A stretch of 64,000 bases of DNA from Corbicula japonica (GCA_038501625.1 JAZAYU010000061.1:112803-176802), one strand, 5' to 3'. Counted from the first letter of the stretch, positions 31,725 to 42,170 are shown. Program-made: numbers and translations. Notes: generated by a model from the sequence alone, not told the origin.

Positions 31725-32770
31725 ATATCCTTTCCAGGACCATAACGTATTTAAACGTGACAAAATTTTGACTTCCCAAAACCCGACCCTATTTTAAGGG
31801 AGAACGCCCAAAACATATTTAAATGTATCAAAAAAATCGCTTTTCAAAACTCGACCCTGTTTTTCCATCGGAAACCCGTCGATTTTTATTTCTTTTTATT
31901 AAAAAGTCCTTACTTTGGCTGCTATTTAGAAGAACATGGAATCATCGATCAGTATTTTTACACTATTAGTCCTTCATTTTCTCTCAAATATCATTTACTA
32001 AGAAATTGTTTACATGTGATTTAGATAATCTGATAAGAAAATTAGTGATTTTAAAAAGTCAAATTTTAAGAAAAAATAAACTTATTACAGTGTTGCTGTT
32101 TCTTCATCTTTTATTGTCAAAATATAAAAGTGGCTCCAAAACAATTATCCGTTATGTTAGAAAATACCTATATCTACCTAGTAATTACTTAAAAATGACA
32201 GTTTTTGCAATGACATAAAAATTAATGACTGTTAGGTTAATTGATTTACGGAATTTTCCGTTACAGTCTTCTAGCGATAAACCAAATTTTTCGGTTTCGT
32301 TTCTCCCATTACGTAAAAAAGCGTTGAGATTCTGGATTTTAACGCTCTATTTTTGATATGCATATTCCACCTTTTCTTACAGAAGAAAGACCGTAACGTT
32401 AGATAATGTATTTTAAAGTTCCACCTTTTCTTACAGAAGAAAGACCGAAACGTTAGATAGTGTATTTTAAAGTTCTTTAATCAGGTTTCTTACCATGTTG
32501 ATAATTCCGAATTTCATTAAAAGGTAGAATACCTGTAACGGACAAAAGTGTATATGCTTTATTCAAACATACGCTTATCAACAGGCATTAAAAAAAAATT
32601 ATGCAGATTTATGTTATGGGTTTTAAAATCGTAAAAAAAGCATACGTTTAAATACATTTTGGGCGTCCTCCTGTAAAACAGGGTCGGGTTTTGAGAAGTC
32701 AAACTTTTGTCACGTTTAAATACATTTCGGGCATCCGTCCGGAAAACAAGGTTGGGCGCGGAAAGGATAT
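31725..32770. mobile_element. T-family element, opposite orientation
   Basis: ATATCCTTTCCAGGACCATA to GCGCGGAAAGGATAT; overall the reverse complement of 9744-10708. A 58-bp segment (CCACCTTTTCTTACAGAAGA, then AAGACCG-AACGTTAGATA) is tandemly duplicated at about 32370-32475, partly explaining the extra length. Confidence 0.75.
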
Positions 32771-33137
32771 GGGGCACAGGCCTCAACCATAATAAATTTA
32801 ACAGTTTCATTTGCACTTAAAGACAAGCACAATTTCATCTTCAAAATTTTGTTTTGGTAAAGAAGTGTGTCCACACTAAATTCCTACAAATGGACAAAAT
32901 TCAAATAATTTGCATATTTTCCTCATTTCAGGCTATTCTGATGGCCCATTATCCAACTGTTTTAACTGTTAGTGTTTGATATAAAACTATTTAATATTTG
33001 AAATGAAATTATTTATTTGTTTCGCCCCTCTGAATAAAATAACTTTTGAGATATGCATAAATCGGACAAGAAAGCCAGGGTGGAATGTCCTTGAAAAAGA
33101 TGACAGAAGAATTTATGCCATTGGACATGTCACCTGG
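32771..33137. other. Unassigned stretch
   Basis: No recognised repeat or exon. Confidence 0.35.
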
Positions 33138-33511
33138 TAAAGTAAAACTTCGAAAACTTGAACATCGAAAACTCTAGCACTCGGTAAGACTCACAGTAGT
33201 TTTGCTGGTCCCAGCAATTTTCTTATATATCCTTGTTCAAAAAGCCGTTTTCTTGAAAAAAAAATACTTCAACAAACTTTTCAAACAGATATTACGGTTC
33301 AACAAAATACAGTGTCAAATGAATTGATTTAAATAGCTTAGAGAATATTCCGATAACGTAGTCAACAACACGGTCACAAATATGTGTTTACATGACTTGA
33401 TTGAACAAAATCAGACCTCATAAAGAAAAAAACCTTGAAAACTCGAGAACCATGGAACACTCCAACATATTCAAAATCCCCCGTATTCGAGTTTTTGAAG
33501 TTGTACTGAAT
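33138..33511. mobile_element. TIR element (AACTTCGAAAACT ends)
   Basis: AGTAAAACTTCGAAAACTTG and the inverse of the right end AGTACAACTTCAAAAACTCG are inverted repeats about 370 bp apart. Non-coding; single copy in the window. Possibly pogo/Tigger-like by end style, a weak inference. Confidence 0.5.
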
Positions 33512-33570
33512 ATAATCTATAAACCTAGTCCATTCAAATAATATAAGTATCTTAAATATTTTACGATTAT

Positions 33571-33935
33571 TTTAGTTTACTGAATATCTATTTATGTATT
33601 ACAGTTATCATTATTGTTTATTTCTGAAGGTTTAGTTTACTGAATACCTATATATGTATTACAGTTATCATTATTGTTTATTTCTGAAGGTTAAGTTTAC
33701 TGAATATCTATATATGTATTACAGTTATCATTATTGATTATTTCTGAAGGTTTAGTTTACTGAATACCTATATATGTATTACAGTTATCATAATTGTTTA
33801 TTTCTGAAGGTTTAGTTTACTGAATATCTATATATGTATTAGAGTTATCATTATTGTTTATTTCTGAAGGTTTAGTTTACTGAATATCTATATATGTATT
33901 ACAGTTATCATTATTTTTTATTTCTGAAGGTTTAG
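33571..33935. repeat. 60-bp tandem repeat, 6 units
   Basis: Unit: TTTAGTTTACTGAATATCTA, TATATGTATTACAGTTATCA, TTATTGTTTATTTCTGAAGG. Units differ by one to three bases. A diverged single unit with its right flank (TTTCTGATAGTACAGCATTG) is at 34286-34340, suggesting the array grew from one of two older duplicates. Confidence 0.9.
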
Positions 33936-34399
33936 CATTGTTTAAGACTTTCATATTTCAAGGCTTAAACAATTGAAATTTATATATTTAATGGAATAAA
34001 AACTTTCCTAAGATGGGATCGAGGACCACTTTTGAAGAAAACAAATATTCCACTTTCAAGCTTTAATATACCACACTGCATGATTGTAATGCTGTAAAAC
34101 TTGATTTATAAATTTCTCCATTTCCATCCAATGTCAACCATTGATGTATAAAATACATGAATGTTTTAATTCTCTTGTTTACTAACATTTCAAGACAGCT
34201 ATTTTCAATGGCAAACAAAATAAGTGTTTCCCAATTTTAACATTATTTCCTGACCCAATTCTATAAAATTAATGGCACTCCAAACATCTCTATATTTATT
34301 ATATTTATCATAATTGTTCATTTCTGATAGTACAGCATTGTACAAGCCTGAATGTGGAATAAGTTTTTTCTTGAATTAGGGGCTTTACTATGGCTTTTC
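33936..34399. other. Unassigned except for a stray 60-bp unit
   Basis: Only the diverged repeat unit near 34286-34340 is recognised. It would be intronic if the zinc-finger gene extends leftwards. Confidence 0.35.
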
Positions 34400-34547
34400 T
34401 TATCCCTTTCCTCCATAGACACACCTTTATTGCATGAGCGAATAGTGTAGATCCTGATCAGCCGGCACATCCATGCCATCTGATCAGTGTCTGCACGCGT
34501 CGCTTTTATTTTTGTTAGGTTATTTCTGTCCAATATAAGACTAGATA
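34400..34547. mobile_element. P-family MITE, left part
   Basis: TTATCCCTTTCCTCCATAGA, GATCAGCCGGCACATCCATG and TTGTTAGGTTATTTCTGTCC; the right half is missing. It lies about 200 bp downstream of the zinc-finger exon donor, so probably within the intron. Confidence 0.7.
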
Positions 34548-34748
34548 ATAAATAAATAGATGATTGCAAGGCCTTGGTGCAATAATGTTTTCACTCATAT
34601 AAAATTATGAAGACAGCCCCATTTTACACTAATCCCTTTGATTCCAAAGGGACTTTGTCACCAAATAATGTAGCAATTGTAGAAAATACCTATTTTCTTC
34701 AAACTGATGTTTTTCTGCCTATCTCTAAATCTGTAAAATGTTAAAAAC

Positions 34749-34760
34749 ATTTACCTGTGT
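34749..34760 (-). other. Splice donor of the zinc-finger exon
   Basis: Minus strand ACACAG|GTAAAT matches the GT donor consensus (AG|GTAAGT-like) and cuts in the HTG-x-KP-type linker. Introns in zinc-finger linkers are common. Without splicing, the protein would stop three codons later. Confidence 0.75.
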
Positions 34761-35427
34761 GAATTCTGTGATGTTGTTGTAGATGAGATAACTGCTTGAA
34801 CGCTCGTTCGCAATATAGACAGTGGTATTTCCGTAATCCGGAATGAACCAGATTATGCTGGTTTAACTGCTGACGGCTTCGGAACCCCTTGTAACAATGT
34901 GGACAAACATGACGACGGTCTTTGTCCATTATCAAATGCTCCGGAATGACTGTGTTTCCAGGATTGTTCATCGGATGAGAACCGTTGGCGCCGGAACCAC
35001 CAGAACCTACCATGTTGTGTGGTCCACTGTGGGACTGCAGTGTTTGTTTCAAGTTTATAGTGTCAGCATAACTGTTAGCAAGAGACAAATTCTGTCCACC
35101 TCCCCCAACATGTCTCGGTGAATTTCCGTTTGGTGGATTTTTCTCGATAGTATCCCAGTTTATCTGCTGGTTTCCAGCTGAGCTGGGTCCGGAACTTGGT
35201 GATTTCGAATTACTTGTATTCTGACCTTGCCCATCATGGTTGCCATTTTTATGATGTGGTGGCCCTGGCATAAACGGATGTCCTTGTGGACCATTTGGTG
35301 GCAAGGGTGGTAACTGATCACCATCTCTATCGCGATTGTTTGATGACAAAAGCCAATAAGTCAAAAAGAATTTAAAGTTTTCATACCATGGATCTACACC
35401 CATCCCAGGCGGGTGTGGACGATACAT
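34755..35427 (-). CDS. Internal or first coding exon of a C2H2 zinc-finger protein, rotund/lin-29/ZNF362-384-like
   Basis: Encodes about 224 residues read from the ATG at 35427. Residues 1-170 are rich in Pro, Gly, Asn and Ser with low-complexity runs and look disordered. Two C2H2 fingers follow: C175/C178/H191/H195 and C203/C206/H219/H223. The second contains FKQLSHLQQHHRIHTG, close to the QLSHLQQH finger of the rotund/squeeze/lin-29/ZNF362-ZNF384 group of nuclear DNA-binding transcription factors. Family knowledge predicts more fingers beyond this exon. After HTG the frame reads into KCF and a stop, but ACACAG|GTAAATG is a consensus splice donor that leaves a phase-1 codon within the linker, so the exon ends at 34755. 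The frame stays open upstream of the ATG (LRKYFGQQLT) to a stop near 35463. The true start may therefore lie in an upstream exon joined at an AG near 35453 or 35433; neither has a strong pyrimidine tract. No other exon was recognised. Orthology is inference. Confidence 0.8.
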
Positions 35428-35463
35428 AGTTAACTGTTGCCCAAAATACTTCCGTCTAAGTTA

Positions 35464-36398
35464 ACAATTTCCTGGTACAGGTATACAGAATGAAATGGTT
35501 TACTAGAATAGTCAACATCACAACAGTTTGTCATCATCTTAATAAATCATGTAAAGTTTCACAAATCTTCGTAATTTTCATTAATTTCAATCACAACCAA
35601 ATGCTAAAAATCAATTAAAATTCATTGTCTCAGTCATATTTTAATCTCATTCTATAAATTACTCCTGTAGCAGTTAAGTGAGCGTTCTCTCTCTTTCTTA
35701 ATTAATCCCACTGAACAACAATTTCATTTTTTTCACTTCTATCTCAAACTTTAATCATAATTGCAGAAAAGTTCAATCAAATAAAGTGCAAGTTAGAATT
35801 GTGACAGTCTGAAACTGTATACTGTCATCTTATTAAATCCTACATTATGACAAAATTCAGTAAACTGACAACCCTTAGGTTGTATTTTAAAAAAAAGGAC
35901 AATAACTGATTTTTTTTTTGCATCGAATGCAGAATATTACCATGGAAACAAATTGTACGAGACTGCATTTTTATGTCATTTTGCAGCAAAATTTAAGTCT
36001 TTCATCTGTGAAATAACGATTATTCATTTTTATTTGTCATTTAATTTCTCTCTTGGTGCATTTTTTACACCTGATGCAGGTTTCATTTATTAAGGAAACT
36101 GAGTTTGCAACAATTTTTCACTATTTTTTTTTCATCATCTGAAATCATATTAATTCAAAGTAGCAAGGCAAACAATGCGCTGGTTGGAGGTTTTCACAAT
36201 TTGTCCAATCACTCCTCGACGATGTATGCCTGAAAATCACTCCTCGACGATGTATGCCTGAAAATACAATATGATACAACTTTAGAAACGGGATTTCTGA
36301 AAATTTGTTTTCACAAAGATCTCTATTTAAAAAAAAAATCTAATTCGAAATGTCCAAATATGGAAATATTACCAATATTATATAACTCCTGTAACATA
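35464..36398. other. Probable intron or 5' region of the zinc-finger gene
   Basis: AT-rich, without open frames. A 28-bp tandem duplication (ACTCCTCGACGATGTATGCC, then TGAAAATC) is at about 36209-36266. No clear promoter elements were identified. Confidence 0.4.
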
Positions 36399-36492
36399 TT
36401 CACCCCTTACTCCATGAAGTAAGGCTTTTATCCCATGTTCTACAGTGTAAATCAAGATAACCCTGCACATCGTGCAGTCTGATTAGGATTGT
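36399..36492. mobile_element. P-family MITE, degenerate left part
   Basis: TTCACCCCTTACTCCATGAA, CAGTGTAAATCAAGATAACC and CAGTCTGATTAGGATTG. Confidence 0.5.
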
Positions 36493-36755
36493 TTTCTTTC
36501 TGCTACTGTAAATGTTTCAAATTTCAGGGTGTTTTTTTTTTCAGAAAAAAAACATGGAAAAGTAATACTAGATACCTTATGCCCATTAAAACAAATAACT
36601 GTTGTCCACAAATACCTGGTTCTCAGACCAATTTTCTTTTTTTCTGAATTTATGTACTTAAAATTAACTGTTACAAAAAACTTAATCAAAACAAAATATT
36701 CCTGAGATCACTGTACTAGTTGGTTCAACTCATTATTCGAATCTTGCAAAGAGCC

Positions 36756-36959
36756 TTAACCCTCAAAAAATCCCTCTGTAGACGCACCTTAATTGCATGG
36801 ATTAGGATCTCAACTGTTCGCCCTTTTATTCACTGGGTTATTTCTGACCAGAATGCAACCAGTGCAGATCCTAATCAGATGGCACGGATGTGCCAGCTGA
36901 TCTGGATCTATACTGGTCACACATGCATAAAAAGGCGTATATACGGAGGAAAGGGTTAA
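36756..36959. mobile_element. P-family MITE, shortened left hairpin
   Basis: TTAACCCTCAAAAAATCCCT to TACGGAGGAAAGGGTTAA with TTAA ends; 204 bp. The right hairpin is intact. Confidence 0.8.
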
Positions 36960-36997
36960 AACCTGCACCATCCATGAACAGTTAGTAGGTTAAACCC

Positions 36998-37389
36998 CAA
37001 TCTCACTAAAGTCACATCTAACAAACTGTTAGATCTGATGACGACCCGCAGACACCGTACATAAGCTATAGCGATTTTCCCCGATTACTATGTTTAGAAA
37101 TTGTCAACACGGGAAGCATGATTTATAAGGTTCACAAAATGATCTGAAGATGTCATTACATTAGAAATAAATGCAATACTACATAAATGCATGTGTCTTC
37201 ATTAAATATGTATTAAACAGGCTGTAAACACTTTCCGTGGTTTTAAATACTATGTTTACCTTCACTTTTGTGATTTTGTAGGCGACAATTTGATTGGTTC
37301 AAAGGGTTAGTGATAAAAGCACATTTTAGTTACTTGTCGTCAGATCCTGATAGCGTAGCGGTTTTTAGGAGATGATTTTAATCAGATTG
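36998..37389. mobile_element. L-family element, 392 bp, with 9-bp target duplication
   Basis: CAATCTCACTAAAGT at the left and TTTTAATCAGATTG at the right are short TIRs (CAATCTnAnTAAA). GTTAAACCC flanks both sides exactly (36989-36997 and 37390-37398). Inside are TGTTAGATCTGATGACGACC and CCTGATAGCGTAGCGG. A second copy, also exactly 392 bp, is at 55133. A 9-bp duplication with TIRs is typical of Mutator-like elements; non-autonomous here. Confidence 0.85.
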
Positions 37390-37633
37390 GTTAAACCCTT
37401 TTTTTCATATAAACATGTTAAACGCACATGAGACTAGAGTAGATCCAGATGTGCCAGCACATGCACGCCATCAAATCTGGATCTACATTGACAACATCTT
37501 GGTAAGAAATAACCTAATGAATCTTTAAGTGAACAGTGTAGATCCTGATCAGATGGCATTGATGTGCCAGCTGATCTGGATCTACACTGTTCGTGCATGC
37601 CATAAATGTGTATATATGGAGGAAAGGGTTATA
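37390..37633. mobile_element. P-family MITE with an L element in its left end
   Basis: GTTAAACCCTTTTTTTCATA to GGAGGAAAGGGTTATAA. Its terminal GTTAAACCC was duplicated by the L insertion at 36998-37389. Confidence 0.8.
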
Positions 37634-37882
37634 ATACCCAAGAAAGTGATGGTATCAAAACTCACAGTAGGCACAGGTATCAATCCTAAATTTAAGCACT
37701 ACAAAATTTGTTAACAGTTAACATTGGTAACCATAAGGCCACTTTTGGCTCCATGGAGAACCCCTTTTTTTCATAAAACACAATTTCGCACATTTTTTAA
37801 AAACTTGCAATATATGTTTACTGTCAATTATTACATAATTGCAGGTAACAGCTGATAAAAACAGAATGTGAAATAATCACGC

Positions 37883-38037
37883 TTAACCCATTCCTCCATG
37901 ATGAAACTTTACGCCATTATGACAAGCTGTTATAAGTGCAGATCCTGATCAGATGGCATTGATGTGAACTCTGATCCGAATCTACACCAGTCACAAAATC
38001 ATGTGATAAAATGCATATTTATGCGATAGAGGGTTAA
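37883..38037. mobile_element. P-family MITE, left hairpin deleted
   Basis: TTAACCCATTCCTCCATGAT to ATGCGATAGAGGGTTAA with TTAA ends; 155 bp with a single hairpin. Confidence 0.75.
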
Positions 38038-38239
38038 TTTATCTTCTATTTAAAACATACAAGTGCAACTCTGACATTAGAAAGTATAATTTGTTACTTT
38101 AGTTATAACAGTATATCTCCTTCATATTTCAATGGTATTTATACCGATTTTGCACAAGGGTGACAAACTGTGAACAAGGCTTATTGACAAGGTGACAAGT
38201 GTAGACCCTGTAGACCCTGATCAAATTGCAGAATAACCG

Positions 38240-38474
38240 TTTTTATAAATGACGTCAATAACTTGAATATATGACGTCACTCACGTGACTCATTCTACAC
38301 GGGGGGGTGTAGAATCATAATTTCCTACACGGGTGAAATCACTGGATGACCTGATCTGGTATGCAAGAAATTTCGATCCTACACCCCCCCATGTAGAATG
38401 AGTCATGTGAGTGACGTCACGTCTTCAAATATCTGACGTAATATATTCAAGTTAGTGACGTCATTTATAAAAAA
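38240..38474. mobile_element. Foldback element rich in CRE palindromes
   Basis: The arms TTTTATAAATGACGTCAATA and its distal counterpart TAGTGACGTCATTTATAAAA, plus GTGACTCATTCTACACG versus CATGTAGAATGAGTCATGTG, form a 235-bp foldback. TGACGTCA or TGACGTCAC cores occur four times, with TGACTCA-type (AP-1-like) cores beside them. No coding capacity. Confidence 0.75.
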
Positions 38475-38566
38475 GATTGCTTTAATGTCAATATTTCAGC
38501 ATAATGAAAATAAATAAGTTTGTATACTTACACAAAAATGTTATAAATAATAAAAGGTATGCAAGA

Positions 38567-38697
38567 AAAAGTATCTTGCATGAGAAATTCGGTAAAGATA
38601 GAAAAATCTGTCACCTCGGGTGAATTGTTTTGGCGGGAACGAGGCTCTCGGTGACAGAATTTTTCATCTTCACCTCACACTCATGCATGATACTTAT
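38567..38697. mobile_element. Second, unrelated foldback
   Basis: AAGTATCTTGCATGAGAAAT and TAGAAAAATCTGTCACCTCG pair with the distal CGGTGACAGAATTTTTCATC and ACTCATGCATGATACTT. The loop contains TTTTGGCGGGAACGAGG. Confidence 0.65.
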
Positions 38698-38782
38698 ATT
38701 CAAAAATAAGTGTCTGCCCCAGTCATTATAAAAAATTTTCATGTTCAACTTGGCTCTGTGCTCAAACTAAAATTTCTAGAAC

Positions 38783-39008
38783 AATAACCCTTTTCTCCTT
38801 ATATATAAGCATTTTTATGCATGTGCGACCAGTGTAGATCTGTACCCTCTGATCAGGATCTGCACTGGTTGCATTTTGGTCAGAAATAACCTAATGAATC
38901 AAAAAGTGAAATGTTTAGATCCTTATCATACGGCACAGATGTGCTGACTGATCTGGATCTAAATTGTTTGCCCATGCAATAAAGGTGTATCAATGGAGGA
39001 AAGTGTTA
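38783..39008. mobile_element. P-family MITE, full length
   Basis: ATAACCCTTTTCTCCTTATA to ATGGAGGAAAGTGTTAA; part of the left hairpin is lost. Confidence 0.8.
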
Positions 39009-39236
39009 ACAGCCTTCATAAATAAGAAATAACTGTCTAATTCTGCAGTTGTTATCAAGATCAATAAAGTCATAGTTTAAGTTTAAATGTTTTATTTTAG
39101 ATAATGACAGCAAATGACACCATGAAAGTTTCATGCTCAAATTGAGTAGAGCATGAAAAAGGTTTTAAAATCATGTTTGATGCACTTAAAAATGTTTTTT
39201 TGACTGAATGGCTAACAGAGAAGAACCTTTGAAGCT

Positions 39237-39288
39237 TACACTGCACAAATGCACAGGCTGATCTGGATCAACACTGGTGTCACAGTCT
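39237..39288. mobile_element. P-family fragment
   Basis: GCACAGGCTGATCTGGATCA with ACACTGGTGTCAC; one hairpin arm only. Confidence 0.45.
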
Positions 39289-39641
39289 AAAATGTCCACT
39301 GGTCCACAGGAGCACAGAGTCATAGGATCATGGTTTTTTTTTGGCCTTCCATCAGTTAAATTCATTGAAGTTGCCACACGTCTTTTCAAATCTAGACTAA
39401 TTTCGAAAATTTTTATTTTCTTTCAAAAAAATATCTTTAACCGTGTTAGTAGTTACACTATTGTTAGGGAAGATTTTTAAAACAGAGAAAAAATATATAC
39501 CAATTCATATAGAATTGAAGAGATAAGTGATTACTTCAATGAATTAAATGGACGGAAGGCTAAAAATAATGCGCTCCTGACACGTGTTCCTGTGCACTGG
39601 TTATGGTGCATCAAATTTATTTATTTTCAATTGAAAAAAAT

Positions 39642-39787
39642 GGCATAGATGATAAAACTAAAAATAGAGATCAGTCTCAAAACTTAAGCATCTGATTGGC
39701 TAAAATGGTGACTGGTCTCCATTTCAGCCAATCATATGCTTGAGATTTGAGACTGGTCTGCAGATTTAGTTTTATGATCTTGGGCAC
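39642..39787. mobile_element. H-family foldback, full length
   Basis: GATGATAAAACTAAAAATAG to GATTTAGTTTTATGATCTTG; centre ATGGTGACTGGTCTCCAT. One CCAAT core has changed to CCAATCAT. Confidence 0.75.
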
Positions 39788-40169
39788 AGATCTTGTGACT
39801 ATATAAGTACCGTAATGATTGAAATAAAAACAAGATAACTGTTTTTGCACTAATTACTGTGTTTGTGTCTGAAAACAAAAACTATCAAAATTTACAATCT
39901 GAATGGCTAATAATATCATTATTTCCAGGGGTGCATTTACATTATTACAATAGGTTTTTAGTTTCTAATTACTTGTTTTTCTAATGATGATCATTATTGA
40001 AATAAAAATGCATACATCAAAGTTTACATAGTACAAAGTACGTAACGAGTACGAATTGGTAGAGTACAAAAACGCAGTATGAAACATTTAAGTGCGAATA
40101 GGCTATTCATATCGGCTAGATGCTTATTTATCTTTGCACTACACACAAGTGTTGTTAGATTGTTAGAAA
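39788..40169. other. AT-rich spacer
   Basis: No repeat or exon recognised. Confidence 0.3.
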
Positions 40170-40255
40170 CTGTGAGAATGATAAATAAAAAATAAAACCC
40201 ACCCACCCGCCCCATTTTTTCCCAAGATTGGAATGAATTTTCTATTGCCTAAATT
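40170..40255. mobile_element. Q-family half copy
   Basis: ACCCACCCGCCCCATTTTTT, CCCAAGATTGGAATGAATTT and TCTATTGCCTA; a single end. Confidence 0.5.
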
Positions 40256-40301
40256 GCACATAGAACATAGATAATTTTTAACCTTTTTCTGTCTATAATA
40301 T

Positions 40302-40552
40302 GGGGCGCGTCACGGGAAAAGGTACCTTCGGACAGTTGACGTCAATCTTTAAAATGACGTCATAAATTTGAGCAGACGACATTATTTTTTACGCATTTCG
40401 CGGTAAAAATACCATTTTATTGTCAAAATGTGTAACAAAATCACATTTTTGTTATAAGAAATTGATTTATAATTGTAAGTTCTTTCTTAATTTTGTAAAA
40501 ACTAAAATATCACTAAAATTGACCGAAGGTACCTTTTCCCGTGACGTGCCCC
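40302..40552. mobile_element. K-family MITE, opposite orientation
   Basis: GGGGCGCGTCACGGGAAAAG then GTACCTTCGG, to GACCGAAGGTACC then TTTTCCCGTGACGTGCCCC: the best-preserved TIR of the three copies. TTGACGTCAA and TGACGTCAT sites lie near the left end. Inner order is reversed compared with 29402 and 48364. Confidence 0.85.
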
Positions 40553-40570
40553 ATATAGTAAAATTCAGAA

Positions 40571-40724
40571 TTAACCCTTTACTCCATATATATATGACTT
40601 ATATCACAATGGGCGTATTTTAAATGTAGATCAAATTCCGCCAGCACATAACTGCCATCTGGATCTGGAACTAAACTGGTTACACGCCTGATAAAACTAG
40701 TATATATATGGAGAAACGGGTTAA
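40571..40724. mobile_element. P-family MITE, half-size internal deletion
   Basis: TTAACCCTTTACTCCATATA to TATGGAGAAACGGGTTAA with TTAA ends; 154 bp. Confidence 0.8.
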
Positions 40725-40749
40725 ATAAATTGTCAAAACAAAAAGACTA

Positions 40750-40987
40750 CTTAACCCTTTCCTCCATATATATGCATTTTAACGCATGTGCGACCAATGT
40801 AGATCTAGATCAGCTGGTACATGAGTTCCATCTGATCAGAATCTGCATTGGTCGCATTTTGGTCAGAAATAACCTAAGAATAAAAAAGCGAACGGTTTGG
40901 ATCCTGATCAGACTGCATAGATGTGCCAGCTGATCTGGATCTAAACTGTTCGCCAATGCAATACTGTGTTTCTATGGAGAAGAGAGT
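40750..40987. mobile_element. P-family MITE, full length, right TTAA lost
   Basis: TTAACCCTTTCCTCCATATA to TTTCTATGGAGAAGAGAG, only 25 bp after the previous copy. Confidence 0.8.
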
Positions 40988-41035
40988 GCTGTATTGAGTA
41001 TGAATATATTAGCTTCTGCCTATAATGTTTGTCTA

Positions 41036-41145
41036 AACCATTATGCCTTGATGGCATCGGGGAACACGGTAGATCCAGATCAGCCCACATATTTGTGCTG
41101 TCTAATCAGGATCTGCACTGTTTGCTTTTTTATTTGTAGTTATAT
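41036..41145. mobile_element. P-family MITE, partial
   Basis: ACACGGTAGATCCAGATCAG and TAATCAGGATCTGCACTG; one hairpin. Confidence 0.6.
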
Positions 41146-41289
41146 AGCAATCACTGAAGTTTGTTCAGTTCTCAGAAAGTACAACAGGACTTTACTGATT
41201 ATTAACGAATGCACACTTAATACATGCATTGCCTTCTTGGTTTTGAACAGCTGTTATCAGAGCAGACAATAAAGTTGCACATCTTTTCT

Positions 41290-41720
41290 ATTGTCCAACA
41301 ATATTGACCTGATACTCTTGCATTTGACCCTGCGACACTCTTGCATTTGACCCTGCAACACTCTTGCATTTGACCCTGCGACACTCTTGCATTTGACCCT
41401 GTGACACTCTTGCATTTGACCCTGCGACACTCTTGCATTTGACCCTGCGACACTCTTGCATTTGACCCTGCGACACTCTTGCATTTGACCCTGCGACACT
41501 CTTGCATTTGACCCTGCGACACTCTTGCATTTGACCCTGCGACACTCTTGCATTTGACCCTGCGACACTCTTGCATTTGACCCTGCGACACTCTTGCATT
41601 TGATCCTGCGACACTCTTGCATTTGACTCTGCGACACTCTTGCATTTGACCCTGCAGTCGGTATATTATGTAAACTTATCGATCTACTTGTAAATTGATA
41701 TGAATGTGTATAACCAATAA
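41290..41720. mobile_element. MITE copy carrying an expanded minisatellite
   Basis: Starts ATTGTCCAACAATATTGACC, the terminus of the MITE at 47361-47578. The subterminal ACTCTTGCATTTGACCC of that MITE is present here as the repeated unit. Right of the array, TATGTAAACTTATCGATCTA matches the next part of the MITE interior (TTGTAAATGTTACGATCTA on its other strand). The far terminus was not found. Confidence 0.8.
41311..41655. repeat. 23-bp minisatellite, 15 units
   Basis: Unit GACACTCTTGCATTTGACCC then TGC. As 23 is not a multiple of 3, all three minus-strand frames read the same 23-residue cycle (CRRVKCKSVAGSNARVSQGQ and so on), which explains three overlapping open frames. First unit GATACTC and units near 41605-41625 carry substitutions. 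Confidence 0.95.
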
Positions 41721-41737
41721 TAAACGGTCAAAGTTAA

Positions 41738-41820
41738 GAAGCCTGCTTAGCGCAGTAGGTAACGGTGTTTTAATTCAAGAATGTAGACGCAAACACGTAG
41801 TTTCGAATTCATGTTTCTGC
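41738..41820 (+). repeat. tRNA-like SINE remnant
   Basis: GCCTGCTTAGCGCAGTAGGT (A-box-like) and CACGTAGTTTCGAATTCATG (B-box-like) about 50 bp apart. Stems are degraded. Confidence 0.45.
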
Positions 41821-42093
41821 CACTTTTTTTATTTCAATTTTAAAATTGCAATTCTCAAACAACTGGCATAGACCTTTTTCTGTGTATACTACCTGTGTAA
41901 TATATTTATACCTGCATCTATAACATGTATTCGCTAAAGCAAAATGCATTTATATCCTAGAGTTGCATGATATCACACATAAAATTGTAGAAAAATCACT
42001 ATTTGAAGGTATTTGAAAACCAGATGTGGTAAAACAATTTCAAATGAACTCTTAAAAATAAATTCCTAAAATGTGTATTTTCATAAAGTGTTG

Positions 42094-42170
42094 TTTGTTA
42101 GGATTCAAACCAAAGACCTCCAGATCTGTAGTCCAGCATATATACCAATACACCACAACTCACTGATGTG
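42094..42170 (-). repeat. tRNA-like SINE remnant
   Basis: Minus strand: GTTGTGGTGTATTGGTATAT (A-box-like) and CTTTGGTTTGAATCCTAAC (B-box-like), with a CTACAGATC anticodon-like region. No pairing acceptor stem. Confidence 0.5.

Noticed and set aside
34897..35121. 74-codon plus frame opposite the zinc-finger exon
   Set aside because: Shadow frame of the zinc-finger coding strand.
41217..41645. Three overlapping Cys/Arg/Gln-rich frames
   Set aside because: All three frames read the same 23-residue cycle from the 23-bp array, as expected when unit length is not a multiple of 3.
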